Shown piece by piece: positions 1-10,441 of a stretch of DNA of 64,000 bases. How positions within the stretch are numbered: the first letter of the stretch is position 1; the number at the start of each line of letters is the position of its first letter. The notes beneath the pieces were generated by a model, which searched no databases, had not been told where the DNA came from, and worked only from the letters and a program-made list of their open reading frames with translations. The position numbers and the translations under genes are program-made. The stretch comes from Pseudomonas fluorescens (GTDB taxonomy: Bacteria; Pseudomonadota; Gammaproteobacteria; Pseudomonadales; Pseudomonadaceae): assembly GCF_001307275.1 (NCBI RefSeq), contig NZ_CP012831.1:4270501-4334500 (forward strand). Direction: 5' to 3'.

Positions 1-331
1 TTTCGTAGGTGTGGCAACGGTTGGGCGGCAGTTCGTACACGCCGCGCATGATCAGTTGCCATTCTTCGCCATGGGGCTGGATGCGTTCGCCAAACAGTTG
101 GTGGGCGATCAGGTGCGCGACTTCGTGGGCGACGGTCTGCTTGAGGAAGTCTTCGGCGTTTTCCCGGTACAACTGTGGATTGAAGCGCAGCAGGTTTTCA
201 TGCAGGTGCGCGACACCGGCCTTCTGGCCACGCAATTTGAAGCTGACCACCGGGCGTTTGAAAGGACGTTTGAAAAAGGATTCGGCTTGTTGGTAACACT
301 CTTCGACGCGGGTATTGAGTTGCTCGAGCAT
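1..331 (-). CDS. sprT: SprT-family zinc metalloprotease-like protein (3' end cut by window)
   Basis: The reading frame runs leftward from ATG at 331 and leaves the window at base 1, so only about 110 N-terminal residues are visible. It contains the zinc-protease motif HEVAH at residues 69-73, followed by IAHQLFGERIQPHGEEW, which is typical of SprT/Spartan-like proteases, where a third histidine completes the zinc site. The C-terminal zinc-ribbon region of the family would lie outside the window. Cellular substrates of bacterial SprT proteins are poorly known. The gene lies downstream of, and in the same direction as, the Yip1 gene, with a terminator-like hairpin between them. Identification is good; the substrate is unknown. 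Confidence 0.85.
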   Translation of the reverse strand, partial: MLEQLNTRVEECYQQAESFFKRPFKRPVVSFKLRGQKAGVAHLHENLLRFNPQLYRENAEDFLKQTVAHEVAHLIAHQLFGERIQPHGEEWQLIMRGVYELPPNRCHTYE

Positions 332-411
332 GCTTTACGGGTCTCCAGAAGCCCGAGTATGCCGCAAGCGTCGGCCGTTGCGAATCGCCCAGGCGCCCAG
401 TGGTCGTTTCA

Positions 412-440
412 AACACAGGAAGGCCGCCTTGCGGCGGCCT
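412..440 (-). terminator. Terminator-like hairpin after the Yip1 gene
   Basis: An 8-bp perfect stem (AGGCCGCC / GGCGGCCT at 421-440, loop TTGC) is followed on the minus strand by TTCCTGTGTTT. The U-tract is imperfect, so efficiency is uncertain. It separates the Yip1 gene from sprT. Confidence 0.55.
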
Positions 441-479
441 GTGTCGGCAGATCCTGCTTTTTTATTGGAGGGCACTACG

Positions 480-1082
480 TCAATTGGTATAGACCGGGCC
501 GACGCCCAGCCCCCAGACGATCACCGTGAACGCCATGATGGCCACCAGCACCACCAGGCCGACCGCGAGCACCGAACTGGAAAACAGAAAACCTTCGTCC
601 TGGGGAATGTTCATGAACGTCGGCAGGCCGACGTACAGCAGGTAGACGGTGTAGCAGATTGCCGCCGTGCCGACGATCATCCCTAGCCACATGTGCGGGT
701 AGAGCGCCGCCAGGCCGCCGATGAACAAAGGTGTCGCGGTGTAGGTGGCAAACGCGACGCAACGGGCCAGGCTCGGATTGGCGTCGTAGGTGCGGGCCAT
801 CCAGTGGATGAAGGCACCCATTACCGCCACGCCGCCCAACATGGCCAGGTACGACATGATGGTCATCCACAGCGCGCTTTCCTGTGTGAGCATGACCGGT
901 GGACGATTGCCGATGACCCATCCCACCTGTGTGGTGCCGATGAATGCCGATACGGCGGGGATGGCCGCCAGGATCAGCGTGTGGGTGAGGTACATGTGGC
1001 TGATGCTTTCCTCCTGATCGCCACGGATTTCTTTCCATTCTTGATCAGGGTGGGTAAAGAGCCCCACGACATGATGGATCAT
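480..1082 (-). CDS. Yip1-family integral membrane protein
   Basis: The protein has 200 residues and several hydrophobic segments. The N-terminus (MIHHVVGLFTHPDQEWKEI) matches the start typical of bacterial Yip1-domain proteins, where a short cytoplasmic part with a W-x-x-I motif precedes four to five membrane helices (roughly residues 30-55, 70-95, 105-130, 130-155 and 170-195). No catalytic residues are evident and no function is established for the bacterial members. The gene stands alone, with a REP-containing intergenic region upstream and a hairpin downstream. The family call is fairly secure; the role is unknown. Confidence 0.75.
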   Translation of the reverse strand: MIHHVVGLFTHPDQEWKEIRGDQEESISHMYLTHTLILAAIPAVSAFIGTTQVGWVIGNRPPVMLTQESALWMTIMSYLAMLGGVAVMGAFIHWMARTYDANPSLARCVAFATYTATPLFIGGLAALYPHMWLGMIVGTAAICYTVYLLYVGLPTFMNIPQDEGFLFSSSVLAVGLVVLVAIMAFTVIVWGLGVGPVYTN

Positions 1083-1302
1083 AGTCAGTCACTCCTTTGT
1101 TATTGCCATCGCCCCCCAACGGAGCGCCTACGGGCCAAACGGCCAAGTAAGTAAAGGTCTGGATATGTGTGCGACCTTATGTCGCAGTATAGAAAGGAGT
1201 TACCCCGAGGGGGATGGGGGGCTTAGAGCAAATCGCGCTGTAACGGAACGGGTTAATCGCGGCTTGATCTGTGGGCATAACCCTGTTGGCGAACAAATGC
1301 CC

Positions 1303-1406
1303 TGTGGCGAGGGAGCTTGCTCCCGCTCGGCTGCGAAGCTGACGCCGACAGAACGACCCCAGAGGGTCGCTTCGCAACCCAGCGGGAGCAAGCTCCCTCG
1401 CCACAA
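1303..1406. repeat. REPIN, GTGGCGAGGGAGC class
   Basis: Two inverted REP units face each other: GTGGCGAGGGAGCTTGCTCC at the left and its inverted counterpart ending CTCCCTCGCCAC at the right, about 60 bases apart. The arms can form a long hairpin. This element fills the otherwise gene-free interval 1083-1475 between the divergent Yip1 gene and ttcA; apart from it I see only presumed promoter sequence there. Confidence 0.85.
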
Positions 1407-1475
1407 GTGCGGTGCCACAGCCGGTTTTTTTGCGTAAAATGCCGGCCTTTCGTCACACCTCACGGATTTCGCGTC

Positions 1476-2300
1476 ATGGGCACTCTTACGGTCAACCAGA
1501 TCAAACTGCAAAAGCGCCTGCGCCGCCAGGCCGGTGAGGCGGTCGCCGATTTCAACATGATCGAGGACGGCGACAAGGTCATGGTCTGCCTGTCCGGCGG
1601 CAAGGACAGCTACACCTTGCTCGATGTGCTGATGCATTTGCAGAAGGTTGCGCCGATCAAGTTCGACATTGTCGCGGTGAACATGGACCAGAAGCAGCCC
1701 GGGTTTCCCGAGCATGTGCTGCCGGCCTATCTCGAGTCGCTGGGTGTGGAATATCACATCGTCGAAAAAGACACCTATTCGGTGGTCAAGGAATTGATTC
1801 CCGAAGGCAAGACCACCTGTTCGCTGTGCTCGCGCCTGCGGCGCGGAACGCTCTACACCTTCGCCGACGAGATCGGTGCGACCAAGATGGCCCTGGGTCA
1901 CCATCGCGACGACATCGTCGAGACGTTCTTCCTGAACATGTTCTACAACGGTTCGCTCAAGGCCATGCCGCCCAAGCTGCGAGCCGATGACGGGCGCAAC
2001 GTGGTAATCCGCCCGCTGGCCTATTGCAGCGAGAAGGACATCCAGGCCTATTCGGATTTCAAGCAGTTCCCGATCATCCCCTGCAACCTGTGCGGCTCCC
2101 AGGAAAACCTGCAACGCCAGGTGGTCAAGGAGATGCTCCAGGAGTGGGAACGCAAGACCCCGGGCCGTACCGAGAGCATTTTCCGTGGCCTGCAGAACGT
2201 CATTCCGTCGCAACTGGCGGACCGCAACCTGTTCGATTTCACCAACCTGCGCATCGATGAAAACGCCACGCCGCGGTTCGTCAACGTGGTGAACCTCTGA
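1476..2300 (+). CDS. ttcA: tRNA 2-thiocytidine(32) synthetase TtcA
   Basis: The 274-residue protein thiolates cytidine 32 in the anticodon loop of certain tRNAs, using ATP and an iron-sulfur cluster. The PP-loop ATP-binding motif SGGKDS is at residues 40-45. The paired cysteines of the family are present as CSLC (C115, C118) and CNLC (C203, C206). The length matches TtcA. The start at ATG 1476 gives the expected N-terminus MGTLTVNQIKLQKRL; an earlier in-frame ATG at 1317 lies inside the REP element and is rejected. A strong terminator follows, so the gene is probably monocistronic. Confidence 0.95.
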   Translation: MGTLTVNQIKLQKRLRRQAGEAVADFNMIEDGDKVMVCLSGGKDSYTLLDVLMHLQKVAPIKFDIVAVNMDQKQPGFPEHVLPAYLESLGVEYHIVEKDTYSVVKELIPEGKTTCSLCSRLRRGTLYTFADEIGATKMALGHHRDDIVETFFLNMFYNGSLKAMPPKLRADDGRNVVIRPLAYCSEKDIQAYSDFKQFPIIPCNLCGSQENLQRQVVKEMLQEWERKTPGRTESIFRGLQNVIPSQLADRNLFDFTNLRIDENATPRFVNVVNL

Positions 2301-2321
2301 CGGTGCCAACCGCTCTATTCA

Positions 2322-2358
2322 CGGCGCCAGTGGCTATAAGGGCCACTGGCGCCGTTTT
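2322..2358 (+). terminator. Rho-independent terminator of ttcA
   Basis: A perfect 12-bp stem (CGGCGCCAGTGG / CCACTGGCGCCG, positions 2322-2333 and 2343-2354) is followed by TTTT, about 20 bases after the ttcA stop codon. Confidence 0.85.
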
Positions 2359-2381
2359 CATTTCCGACCCCAGGAGAGGGC

Positions 2382-3056
2382 ATGCGCGATTACAAGTGGC
2401 TGCACGAGTATTGTCTGAACCGCTTCGGTTCGGCGGCTGAACTGGAAGCCCACCTGCCGGTTCCCAAGACCCCGGCGCAACTGCGCAAGATCGGCGACGA
2501 CCGCTACCTCTCGACCATGGCGCTGCGGGTGTTCCGCGCCGGGCTCAAGCACAGCCTGGTGGATGCCAAGTGGCCAGCGTTCGAAGAGGTGTTCTTCAAG
2601 TTCGATCCGGAGAAAGTCGTGCTGATGAGCGCCGAGCACCTGGAGCGACTGATGCAGGATGCACGAATCATCCGCCACCTGGGCAAGCTCAAGAGCGTGC
2701 CGCGCAACGCGCAACTGATATTGGACGTGGCCCACGAAAAGGGCAGCTTTGGTGCTCTGGTGGCCGACTGGCCGGTGACTGACATCGTCGGCCTGTGGAC
2801 CTACCTGAAAAAGCACGGCCATCAACTGGGCGGCCTGTCGGCACCGCGCTTCTTGCGGATGATGGGCAAGGACACCTTCGTGCCCAGTTATGACGTGGTG
2901 GCCGCGCTCAACGCCCAGGACATCATCGACAAAGTGCCCACCAGCCTGCGGGACCTGGCGACGGTGCAGGGGGCATTCAACCAGTGGCATGAAGAGAGCG
3001 GGGGAAGGCCCATGAGCCAGTTATCGATGATGCTGGCGTATACCGTTAATCATTGA
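2382..3056 (+). CDS. DNA-3-methyladenine glycosylase I (Tag)-like protein
   Basis: The protein has 224 residues. The order of features follows the Tag/adenine-glycosylase family (PF03352): an N-terminal segment MRDYKWLHEYC, a helical core with FRAGLKHSLVDAKWPAFEEVFFKFDPEKV, and RIIRHLGKLKSVPRNAQLI around residues 95-115. Tag enzymes excise 3-methyladenine from alkylated DNA. The histidine and cysteine ligands that bind zinc in E. coli Tag are not obvious here, so this may be a divergent paralogue without the same substrate range. The start follows a good ribosome-binding site (CAGGAGAGG). It stands alone between the ttcA terminator and a REPIN. Confidence 0.75.
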   Translation: MRDYKWLHEYCLNRFGSAAELEAHLPVPKTPAQLRKIGDDRYLSTMALRVFRAGLKHSLVDAKWPAFEEVFFKFDPEKVVLMSAEHLERLMQDARIIRHLGKLKSVPRNAQLILDVAHEKGSFGALVADWPVTDIVGLWTYLKKHGHQLGGLSAPRFLRMMGKDTFVPSYDVVAALNAQDIIDKVPTSLRDLATVQGAFNQWHEESGGRPMSQLSMMLAYTVNH

Positions 3057-3069
3057 GACCGCATTGGGG

Positions 3070-3140
3070 CCATCGCGAGCAAGCTCGCTCCCACAGGATG
3101 CCATCGAGCCCTTGTGGGAGCGAGCTTGCTCGCGATAGCG
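3070..3140. repeat. REPIN, GTGGGAGCGAGC class
   Basis: Two inverted REP units (CATCGCGAGCAAGCTCGC at the left, GTGGGAGCGAGCTTGCTCGC at the right) are separated by about 20 bases. It sits between the convergent Tag-like and DUF2069 genes. Confidence 0.85.
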
Positions 3141-3145
3141 GTTTA

Positions 3146-3571
3146 TCAGGCGACGGAGATATCTCCCTCACCCGCCAACCGCCGGTTCAACTGGAACCGC
3201 CAGCGCACATACAGCAGGGCCGAGCAGAACACCGCCACGCTCGCCGCCATTTCCAGCACGCCGAACCATTGCCGGTTCGGGTCATAGGCCGCCAGTGCGC
3301 CTTTGATGAAATACAGGTTCACCACGAAGCACATCCATGAGTGTCCACGGGCGCTGCCGCTGAGCATGCCGGGCGCGAGTATCAGCAGCGGCACCAGTTC
3401 GATCAGCAGAATCACCCAGGACCGCGCGCCGTGCAGGTCGGCGATCAGCAGGTAGTAGGCGCTGAGCAACCCCACCAGGCCGAAAAAGCACAGCAGGCTG
3501 AGGACGCGAGCCAGGCGTACGCGCGGTTCCAGCCATTGGATCGAAGGCAGGATCTTCGGCTTCTTAGCCAC
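3146..3571 (-). CDS. DUF2069 small integral membrane protein
   Basis: The protein has 141 residues with about four membrane helices (LSLLCFFGLVGLLSAYYLLI, SWVILLIELVPLLILAPGML, a third around FVVNLYFIKGAL and a fourth around VAVFCSALLYV). This is the layout of the DUF2069 family, which has no assigned function. I chose the GTG at 3571 as start: it overlaps the last 8 bases of wrbA and gives the usual N-terminus. It is the last gene of the arsC-wrbA-DUF2069 operon, an order that recurs in Pseudomonas. Confidence 0.75.
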   Translation of the reverse strand: MAKKPKILPSIQWLEPRVRLARVLSLLCFFGLVGLLSAYYLLIADLHGARSWVILLIELVPLLILAPGMLSGSARGHSWMCFVVNLYFIKGALAAYDPNRQWFGVLEMAASVAVFCSALLYVRWRFQLNRRLAGEGDISVA

Positions 3572-4169
3572 GGCCGTTCTCCAGCAGCAGGGCGGTTTTC
3601 GCCAGGCGCGAACCCAAGGCGCGGCACAGGGCGACTTCATGTTCGTTCAAGCCGCTTTTACCGTCGGCCCCGGCATGGTGGCTCGGACCGTAGGGCGTAC
3701 CGCCGCCCTGGGTGTCGATCAGGGCCGATTCGCTGTAGGGCAGGCCGGTGATCAGCATGCCGTGGTGCAACAGCGGCAGCATCATCGACAGCAGGGTGGT
3801 TTCCTGGCCGCCGTGCAGGCTCGCGGTGGAGGTGAACACCCCGGCCGGTTTGCCCACCAGTGCGCCGGTCAGCCACAGGTTGCTGGTGCCGTCGAGAAAG
3901 TACTTGAGTGGCGCAGCCATGTTGCCGAACCGCGTCGGGCTGCCCAAGGCCAGGCCGGCGCAGTGTTTCAGGTCATCGAGGCTGGCGTAGAGCGGGCCTT
4001 GCTCGGGGATGTCCGGGGAAACCGCTTCGCACTCGGCGGAAATCGCCGGCACCGTACGCAGCCTGGCTTCCAGCCCGGCCTGTTCGACACCCCGGGCGAT
4101 TTGCCGAGCCATTTCGTTGGTGGAGCCGCTGCGGCTGTAATACAGCACCAGGATGTACGGCGTGGTCAC
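3564..4169 (-). CDS. wrbA: NAD(P)H:quinone oxidoreductase WrbA
   Basis: The 201-residue flavodoxin-fold protein has an FMN phosphate-binding loop at residues 10-21 (YYSRSGSTNEMA) and the WrbA-type segment SPTRFGNMAAPLKYFLD. WrbA carries out two-electron reduction of quinones with NAD(P)H, which limits redox cycling. Its ATG overlaps the arsC stop as ATGA, and its end overlaps the DUF2069 start by 8 bases, so the three genes are translationally coupled. Confidence 0.92.
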   Translation of the reverse strand: MTTPYILVLYYSRSGSTNEMARQIARGVEQAGLEARLRTVPAISAECEAVSPDIPEQGPLYASLDDLKHCAGLALGSPTRFGNMAAPLKYFLDGTSNLWLTGALVGKPAGVFTSTASLHGGQETTLLSMMLPLLHHGMLITGLPYSESALIDTQGGGTPYGPSHHAGADGKSGLNEHEVALCRALGSRLAKTALLLENGRG

Positions 4170-4519
4170 GGCAGGATCTCCAGAATCTTCTCCGGCGGCC
4201 GGCCGATCGCGGCCTTTTCACCGGCTTCCAGAATCGGCCGTTCCATGAGTTTCGGGTGGGCGGCGATGGCTGCGATCAACTGGGCCTGGCTCAGGCTTTC
4301 GTCGGCCAGGTTCAGGTCTTTGTATTCATCCTCGCCGGTGCGCAGCAATTGCCGGGCGGTGATGCCGAGCTTGCCCAGCAGGCGTTCCAGTTGCGTGGCG
4401 TCGAGCGGGGTTTCCAGGTAGCGGACCACGGTGGGCGTCAGGCCGCGGGCCTCCAACAGTTCCAGCGCACCGCGGGATTTCGAGCAGCGCGGGTTGTGAT
4501 AAAGCGTCAGATCGGTCAT
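4166..4519 (-). CDS. arsC: ArsC-type glutaredoxin-dependent arsenate reductase
   Basis: The 117-residue thioredoxin-fold protein has the catalytic cysteine at residue 12 (HNPRCSKSRGAL) and the family motif RPI at about residues 94-96, where the arginine helps bind arsenate. It is the first gene of the operon with wrbA. There is no arsB, arsR or arsH nearby, so a stand-alone reductase role, or a more general thiol-redox role, is possible. The family assignment is firm; arsenate as the natural substrate is an inference. Confidence 0.88.
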   Translation of the reverse strand: MTDLTLYHNPRCSKSRGALELLEARGLTPTVVRYLETPLDATQLERLLGKLGITARQLLRTGEDEYKDLNLADESLSQAQLIAAIAAHPKLMERPILEAGEKAAIGRPPEKILEILP

Positions 4520-4633
4520 GAGCGGGTCGCATCTTGCGTAAGGTGGCGGCTATTCTACTGTGCCGCGAAGTCCCTAGCACCTTAGAGAGGCGACGGGTCG
4601 CAGCAGCGTTCACATTCAGACAAGGATTGGTAC

Positions 4634-5101
4634 ATGACAAGGCGATTGATGGCGGCACTGACATTCATGGGCATCCTGTTGCTCGCCGGTTGCGGAAACG
4701 ACTACGGAGTGGACCAGAACGGCCAGGCCATCGACTCGCAGCGGCTGGACAAACAATGGCTGGTGCTCAACTACTGGGCGGAATGGTGCGCGCCATGCCG
4801 CACCGAAATTCCGGAATTCAATGCCTTGGCCGAACAGCTCAAGGGGCGCAACGTCGGTGTGTTCGGGGTCAACTTCGACCAGGTGCAGGGCGAAGAGCTC
4901 AAGAGCGCCAGCGACAAGATGGGGATTCGCTTCACAGTGCTGGCCCGGGATCCGGCCGAGATCTTCGACCTGCCTCGCAGTGAAGGCTTGCCGGTGACTT
5001 ACATCATCGATAACCGGGGCAAGGTGCGCGAGCAGTTGCTGGGGGAGCAGACGGCGGCGGGAGTAATGGCCAAGCTTGAGGCGTTGCAGGCGTTCAAATA
5101 A
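4634..5101 (+). CDS. TlpA/ResA-like thioredoxin lipoprotein
   Basis: The 155-residue protein begins with a lipoprotein signal peptide; the lipobox LLAGC places the lipidated cysteine at residue 20. The thioredoxin active site WCAPC is at residues 51-55 and the cis-proline segment GLPVTYIID at about 121-129. It is expected to be anchored in the envelope and to handle thiol-disulfide exchange in the periplasm. Partners are unknown, and no cytochrome c maturation gene is adjacent. It is transcribed divergently from the arsC operon. Confidence 0.87.
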   Translation: MTRRLMAALTFMGILLLAGCGNDYGVDQNGQAIDSQRLDKQWLVLNYWAEWCAPCRTEIPEFNALAEQLKGRNVGVFGVNFDQVQGEELKSASDKMGIRFTVLARDPAEIFDLPRSEGLPVTYIIDNRGKVREQLLGEQTAAGVMAKLEALQAFK

Positions 5102-5127
5102 CCCACTTGTGGTTGAGGGCTTCGTGT

Positions 5128-5253
5128 GTGGCGAGGGAGCTTGCTCCCGCTGGACTGCGCAGCAGGCCCCTGCATTCTGCCTGAAACATCAAAGTGGCAG
5201 GTGCATCCGGGGGCCGCTTCGCAGCCCAGCGGGAGCAAGCTCCCTCGCCACAG
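5128..5253. repeat. REPIN, GTGGCGAGGGAGC class, long spacer
   Basis: The left arm GTGGCGAGGGAGCTTGCTCC and the right arm ending GAGCAAGCTCCCTCGCCAC are about 80 bases apart. It lies between the convergent TlpA-like and META genes. Confidence 0.85.
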
Positions 5254-5295
5254 GGTTAACCATGTCCCTGGTCCAACCGGGTGTGTCTGGAGGCC

Positions 5296-5700
5296 TCAGC
5301 CTTCTTCCAGCCACCATCGCAGCGGCTTGCCCTGGGCGGGCCAGAAGCGCATCTGCTCGATGGGCGAGATGTCCCAGCGTTCGACCTTTTCCAGGGCCTG
5401 CAAGAAGCGCGTCTCCTGCTCCATCAGCGCCGGGGCGCAGAGCTTGCGGGTGCTGCCGATCTTGCCGAAGCTCAAGCGATGGCCTTCCAGGGTGTAGGGC
5501 GCGAACCAGTGGTTGCAGCCGCCGTTGCCGTAGGCCCGGCCGTCATCCCCAAGGGTGATGGTCAGGTGGCTGTAGTCCATCAATGGCCGTTCGCCGATCC
5601 ATTCCAGGATATAGCTGCGGTTGTGTTGCAACTGCACAGGTTCAGCGGCACACCCCATCAGGCTCATGCCGATCGACGCGGACAGGGCCAAACGTTTCAT
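5296..5700 (-). CDS. META-domain lipoprotein (HslJ-like)
   Basis: The 134-residue protein has a lipoprotein signal peptide with lipobox LMGC (lipidated Cys17). The body shows META/HslJ features: YILEWIGERPLM near the start of the domain, then GNGGCNHWFAPYTLEGHRLSFGKIGSTRKLC. The two cysteines in NGGCN and KLC could form a disulfide. HslJ is linked with novobiocin resistance and heat shock in E. coli, but the biochemical role is not settled. The start overlaps the stop of the upstream four-cysteine gene by one base (TGATG), so the two are likely cotranscribed. Confidence 0.8.
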   Translation of the reverse strand: MKRLALSASIGMSLMGCAAEPVQLQHNRSYILEWIGERPLMDYSHLTITLGDDGRAYGNGGCNHWFAPYTLEGHRLSFGKIGSTRKLCAPALMEQETRFLQALEKVERWDISPIEQMRFWPAQGKPLRWWLEEG

Positions 5701-6134
5701 CAGGCGGCTTCCTGGCATGTCGGGCACAGGTGTTTTTCACCCACGGTGGTCCAGCCCAGTTCGGCGATCCGTGCGGTGGCGGCCGGTTTCTCGGCCTTGA
5801 CGCCGAGTTTGGCATCGACGGCGAATTCGAAGCTCAGTGCCTTGGCGCAACCGTCACAGTTGACCTGCCAGGTATGGATCGCCAGTTCGCCGAACACCGG
5901 GCCGGTGGTCATGGCGGTCCATTGGCCCATGGGTTTGAGCAGGTGCCGCACGGTGTCCACGGTCAGGCGCATGGACAAATCCTTGCTGCCCTTGAGCGTG
6001 ACGAGCAATACATCGTTGGCCTGGATCGAGCCGCCATTGCCGGTGACCTGGTAGCGGCCCGGCGCCAGGGCGCGGACTTCGGTCAAGGTGTGCTGCGGGT
6101 TCATCAGGGTGTAGCGGAAATCGTGTTCGGCCAT
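5700..6134 (-). CDS. Hypothetical protein with two CxxC pairs
   Basis: The 144-residue protein has no signal peptide. It carries CDGC (C93, C96) and CPTC (C137, C140), which look like a four-cysteine zinc site closing the C-terminal half. The N-terminal half is rich in short beta-prone stretches (GRYQVTGNGGSIQANDVLLVTL). I do not recognise a family. The start at 6134 follows a strong ribosome-binding site (GGAGGACC); the longer frame upstream has none. It is coupled to the META lipoprotein by TGATG. Confidence 0.7.
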   Translation of the reverse strand: MAEHDFRYTLMNPQHTLTEVRALAPGRYQVTGNGGSIQANDVLLVTLKGSKDLSMRLTVDTVRHLLKPMGQWTAMTTGPVFGELAIHTWQVNCDGCAKALSFEFAVDAKLGVKAEKPAATARIAELGWTTVGEKHLCPTCQEAA

Positions 6135-6220
6135 GGGTCCTCCAAATAGGCGCGACATGCTAGCACGGGGCATGGCTTGGGATGGTCAACCACGAATCTT
6201 GCCGACGAAACTCCACCCCC

Positions 6221-6312
6221 TGTGGGAGCGAGCTTGCTCGCGATGGCGGAAAATCAGTCAATATTGATGTTGATTGACAGACCGCTATCGCGAGCAAGCT
6301 CGCTCCCACAGG
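6221..6312. repeat. REPIN, GTGGGAGCGAGC class, ~90 bp
   Basis: Inverted REP arms of the GTGGGAGCGAGCTTGCTCGC type are separated by a spacer containing TCAGTCAATATTGATG. Its size and spacer resemble the elements at 16661, 17172, 26167 and 55031. It lies just after the ldhA stop codon. Confidence 0.88.
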
Positions 6313-6330
6313 GGTTGTGTTGGTTCAGGT

Positions 6331-7320
6331 TTAACGGTCCACCAGGTTCTGTGGTGTGCCGGCCGCCCAGGCTGCGATGTTATCCAGGGTGGTCATGGCA
6401 ATCGCCGCCAAGGCTTCATGGGTGAGGAAGGCCTGATGGGCGGTGATCACCACGTTGGGGAAGGTCAGCAGGCGTGCCAGCACATCGTCTTGCAAGGGCT
6501 GGTCGGAGCGGTCCTTGAAGAACAGTTCGGCCTCTTCTTCATAGACATCCAACCCCAAATAGCCCAGTTGACCGCTCTTCAGCGCCTCGATCAGGGCTGG
6601 TGTATCCACCAGGCCACCGCGTCCGGTGTTGATCAACATGGCGCCGCGTTGCATCGACGCCAGGGATTGGGCGTTGATCAGGTGGCGGCTCTGTTCGTTC
6701 AGCGGGCAGTGCAGGCTGATGATCTGCGCTTGTGCCAGCAGTTCATCCAGAGGCAGGTAGCGGGCACCGAGGGCTTCGATCTGCGGGTTGGGGTACGGGT
6801 CGTAAGCGAGCAATTGGCAGCCGAAGCCGGCCATGATCCGCGCGAACGTCGCGCCGATCTGCCCGGTGCCGATCACCCCTACGGTCTTGCCCACCAGGTC
6901 GAACCCGGTCAACCCATGGAGGCTGAAATTGCCGTCCCGGGTGCGGTTGTAGGCGCGGTGCAGGCAGCGATTAAGAGCCATGATCAACGCCACGGCATGT
7001 TCGGCCACGGCGTGGGGCGAGTAGGCCGGGACCCGGACGATGCTCAAGCCCAGGCGCTTGGCGGCGGGCAGGTCGACGTGGTTGTAGCCGGCCGAGCGCA
7101 GGGCGATCAGCCGCGTGCCGCCTGAGGCCAACCGTTCCAGCACCGGGGCGCTCAGGTCATCGTTGATGAACGCGCAGACCACTTCATGCCGTTCGGCCAG
7201 GGCCACGGTGTCCAGGTTCAGGCGGGCGGGCTGGAACTGCAACTCGAGGCCGGCGGGCGCCGGGGCTTTGATGAAACTGTCACGGTCGTAGGTCTGGCTG
7301 CTGAAAAGAATCGCGCGCAT
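6331..7320 (-). CDS. ldhA: D-lactate dehydrogenase (2-hydroxyacid dehydrogenase family)
   Basis: The 329-residue protein is of the fermentative D-LDH type, which reduces pyruvate to D-lactate with NADH. It has the Rossmann motif GVIGTGQIG (about 147-155), the family signature ending NTGRGGLVD with the substrate-binding arginine, a downstream acidic segment LDVYEEEAELFF, and the catalytic His in TAHQAF near residue 295. Length and motifs match LdhA. It lies downstream of gacS in the same direction, 80 bases away, a neighbourhood also seen in other Pseudomonas. Confidence 0.9.
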   Translation of the reverse strand: MRAILFSSQTYDRDSFIKAPAPAGLELQFQPARLNLDTVALAERHEVVCAFINDDLSAPVLERLASGGTRLIALRSAGYNHVDLPAAKRLGLSIVRVPAYSPHAVAEHAVALIMALNRCLHRAYNRTRDGNFSLHGLTGFDLVGKTVGVIGTGQIGATFARIMAGFGCQLLAYDPYPNPQIEALGARYLPLDELLAQAQIISLHCPLNEQSRHLINAQSLASMQRGAMLINTGRGGLVDTPALIEALKSGQLGYLGLDVYEEEAELFFKDRSDQPLQDDVLARLLTFPNVVITAHQAFLTHEALAAIAMTTLDNIAAWAAGTPQNLVDR

Positions 7321-7400
7321 GGTGGCCTCCTGGCAAAAAAACAGTTCGGGGTCGGAGCGTGGATTTTCAGCGATTCCGATTGCCAGGGTATTGCCCTGGA

Positions 7401-10151
<2,751 letters not shown>

Positions 10152-10292
10152 ACTTGTCTCCTGCATCCAGCGGTCTGATTGAGCTGTGCGCGCATCCGGC
10201 ACGCACCACCTGCGCAGTGTAGCGATTTGCAGGCGGGCGATCTTCGTAAAAATCATGTCGCTGTTCTGATATTTTCGCCCGCTCAAGCTTTG

Positions 10293-10337
10293 GGGCCGCT
10301 GCGCAGCCCAGCGAGAGCTAGCTCCCTCGCCACGGGC
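10293..10337. repeat. Degenerate single REP unit
   Basis: A fragment resembling the right arm of the GTGGCGAGGGAGC class (CGCAGCCCAGCGAGAGCTAG followed by CTCCCTCGCCAC) with mismatches and no partner arm. It lies in the 290-base interval between the divergent gacS and cysM genes, close to the region where their promoters should be. Confidence 0.65.
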
Positions 10338-10441
10338 CGTGCTTATTCCCATAAGCCATAACCACCACACTTTGCGTGATATGGCCGCGCCGGGTTTGCC
10401 GGTATGATAGGCGCCCCCGCAGTCCGGATTGCGAATACGCC

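Noticed and set aside
1317..1475. An N-terminal extension of TtcA by 53 residues
   Set aside because: The extension is translated from a REP element and has no family similarity; ATG 1476 gives the standard start.
4166..4519. ArsC-like protein as an arsenic-resistance operon
   Set aside because: No arsR, arsB/acr3 or arsH is present; its partners are wrbA and DUF2069.
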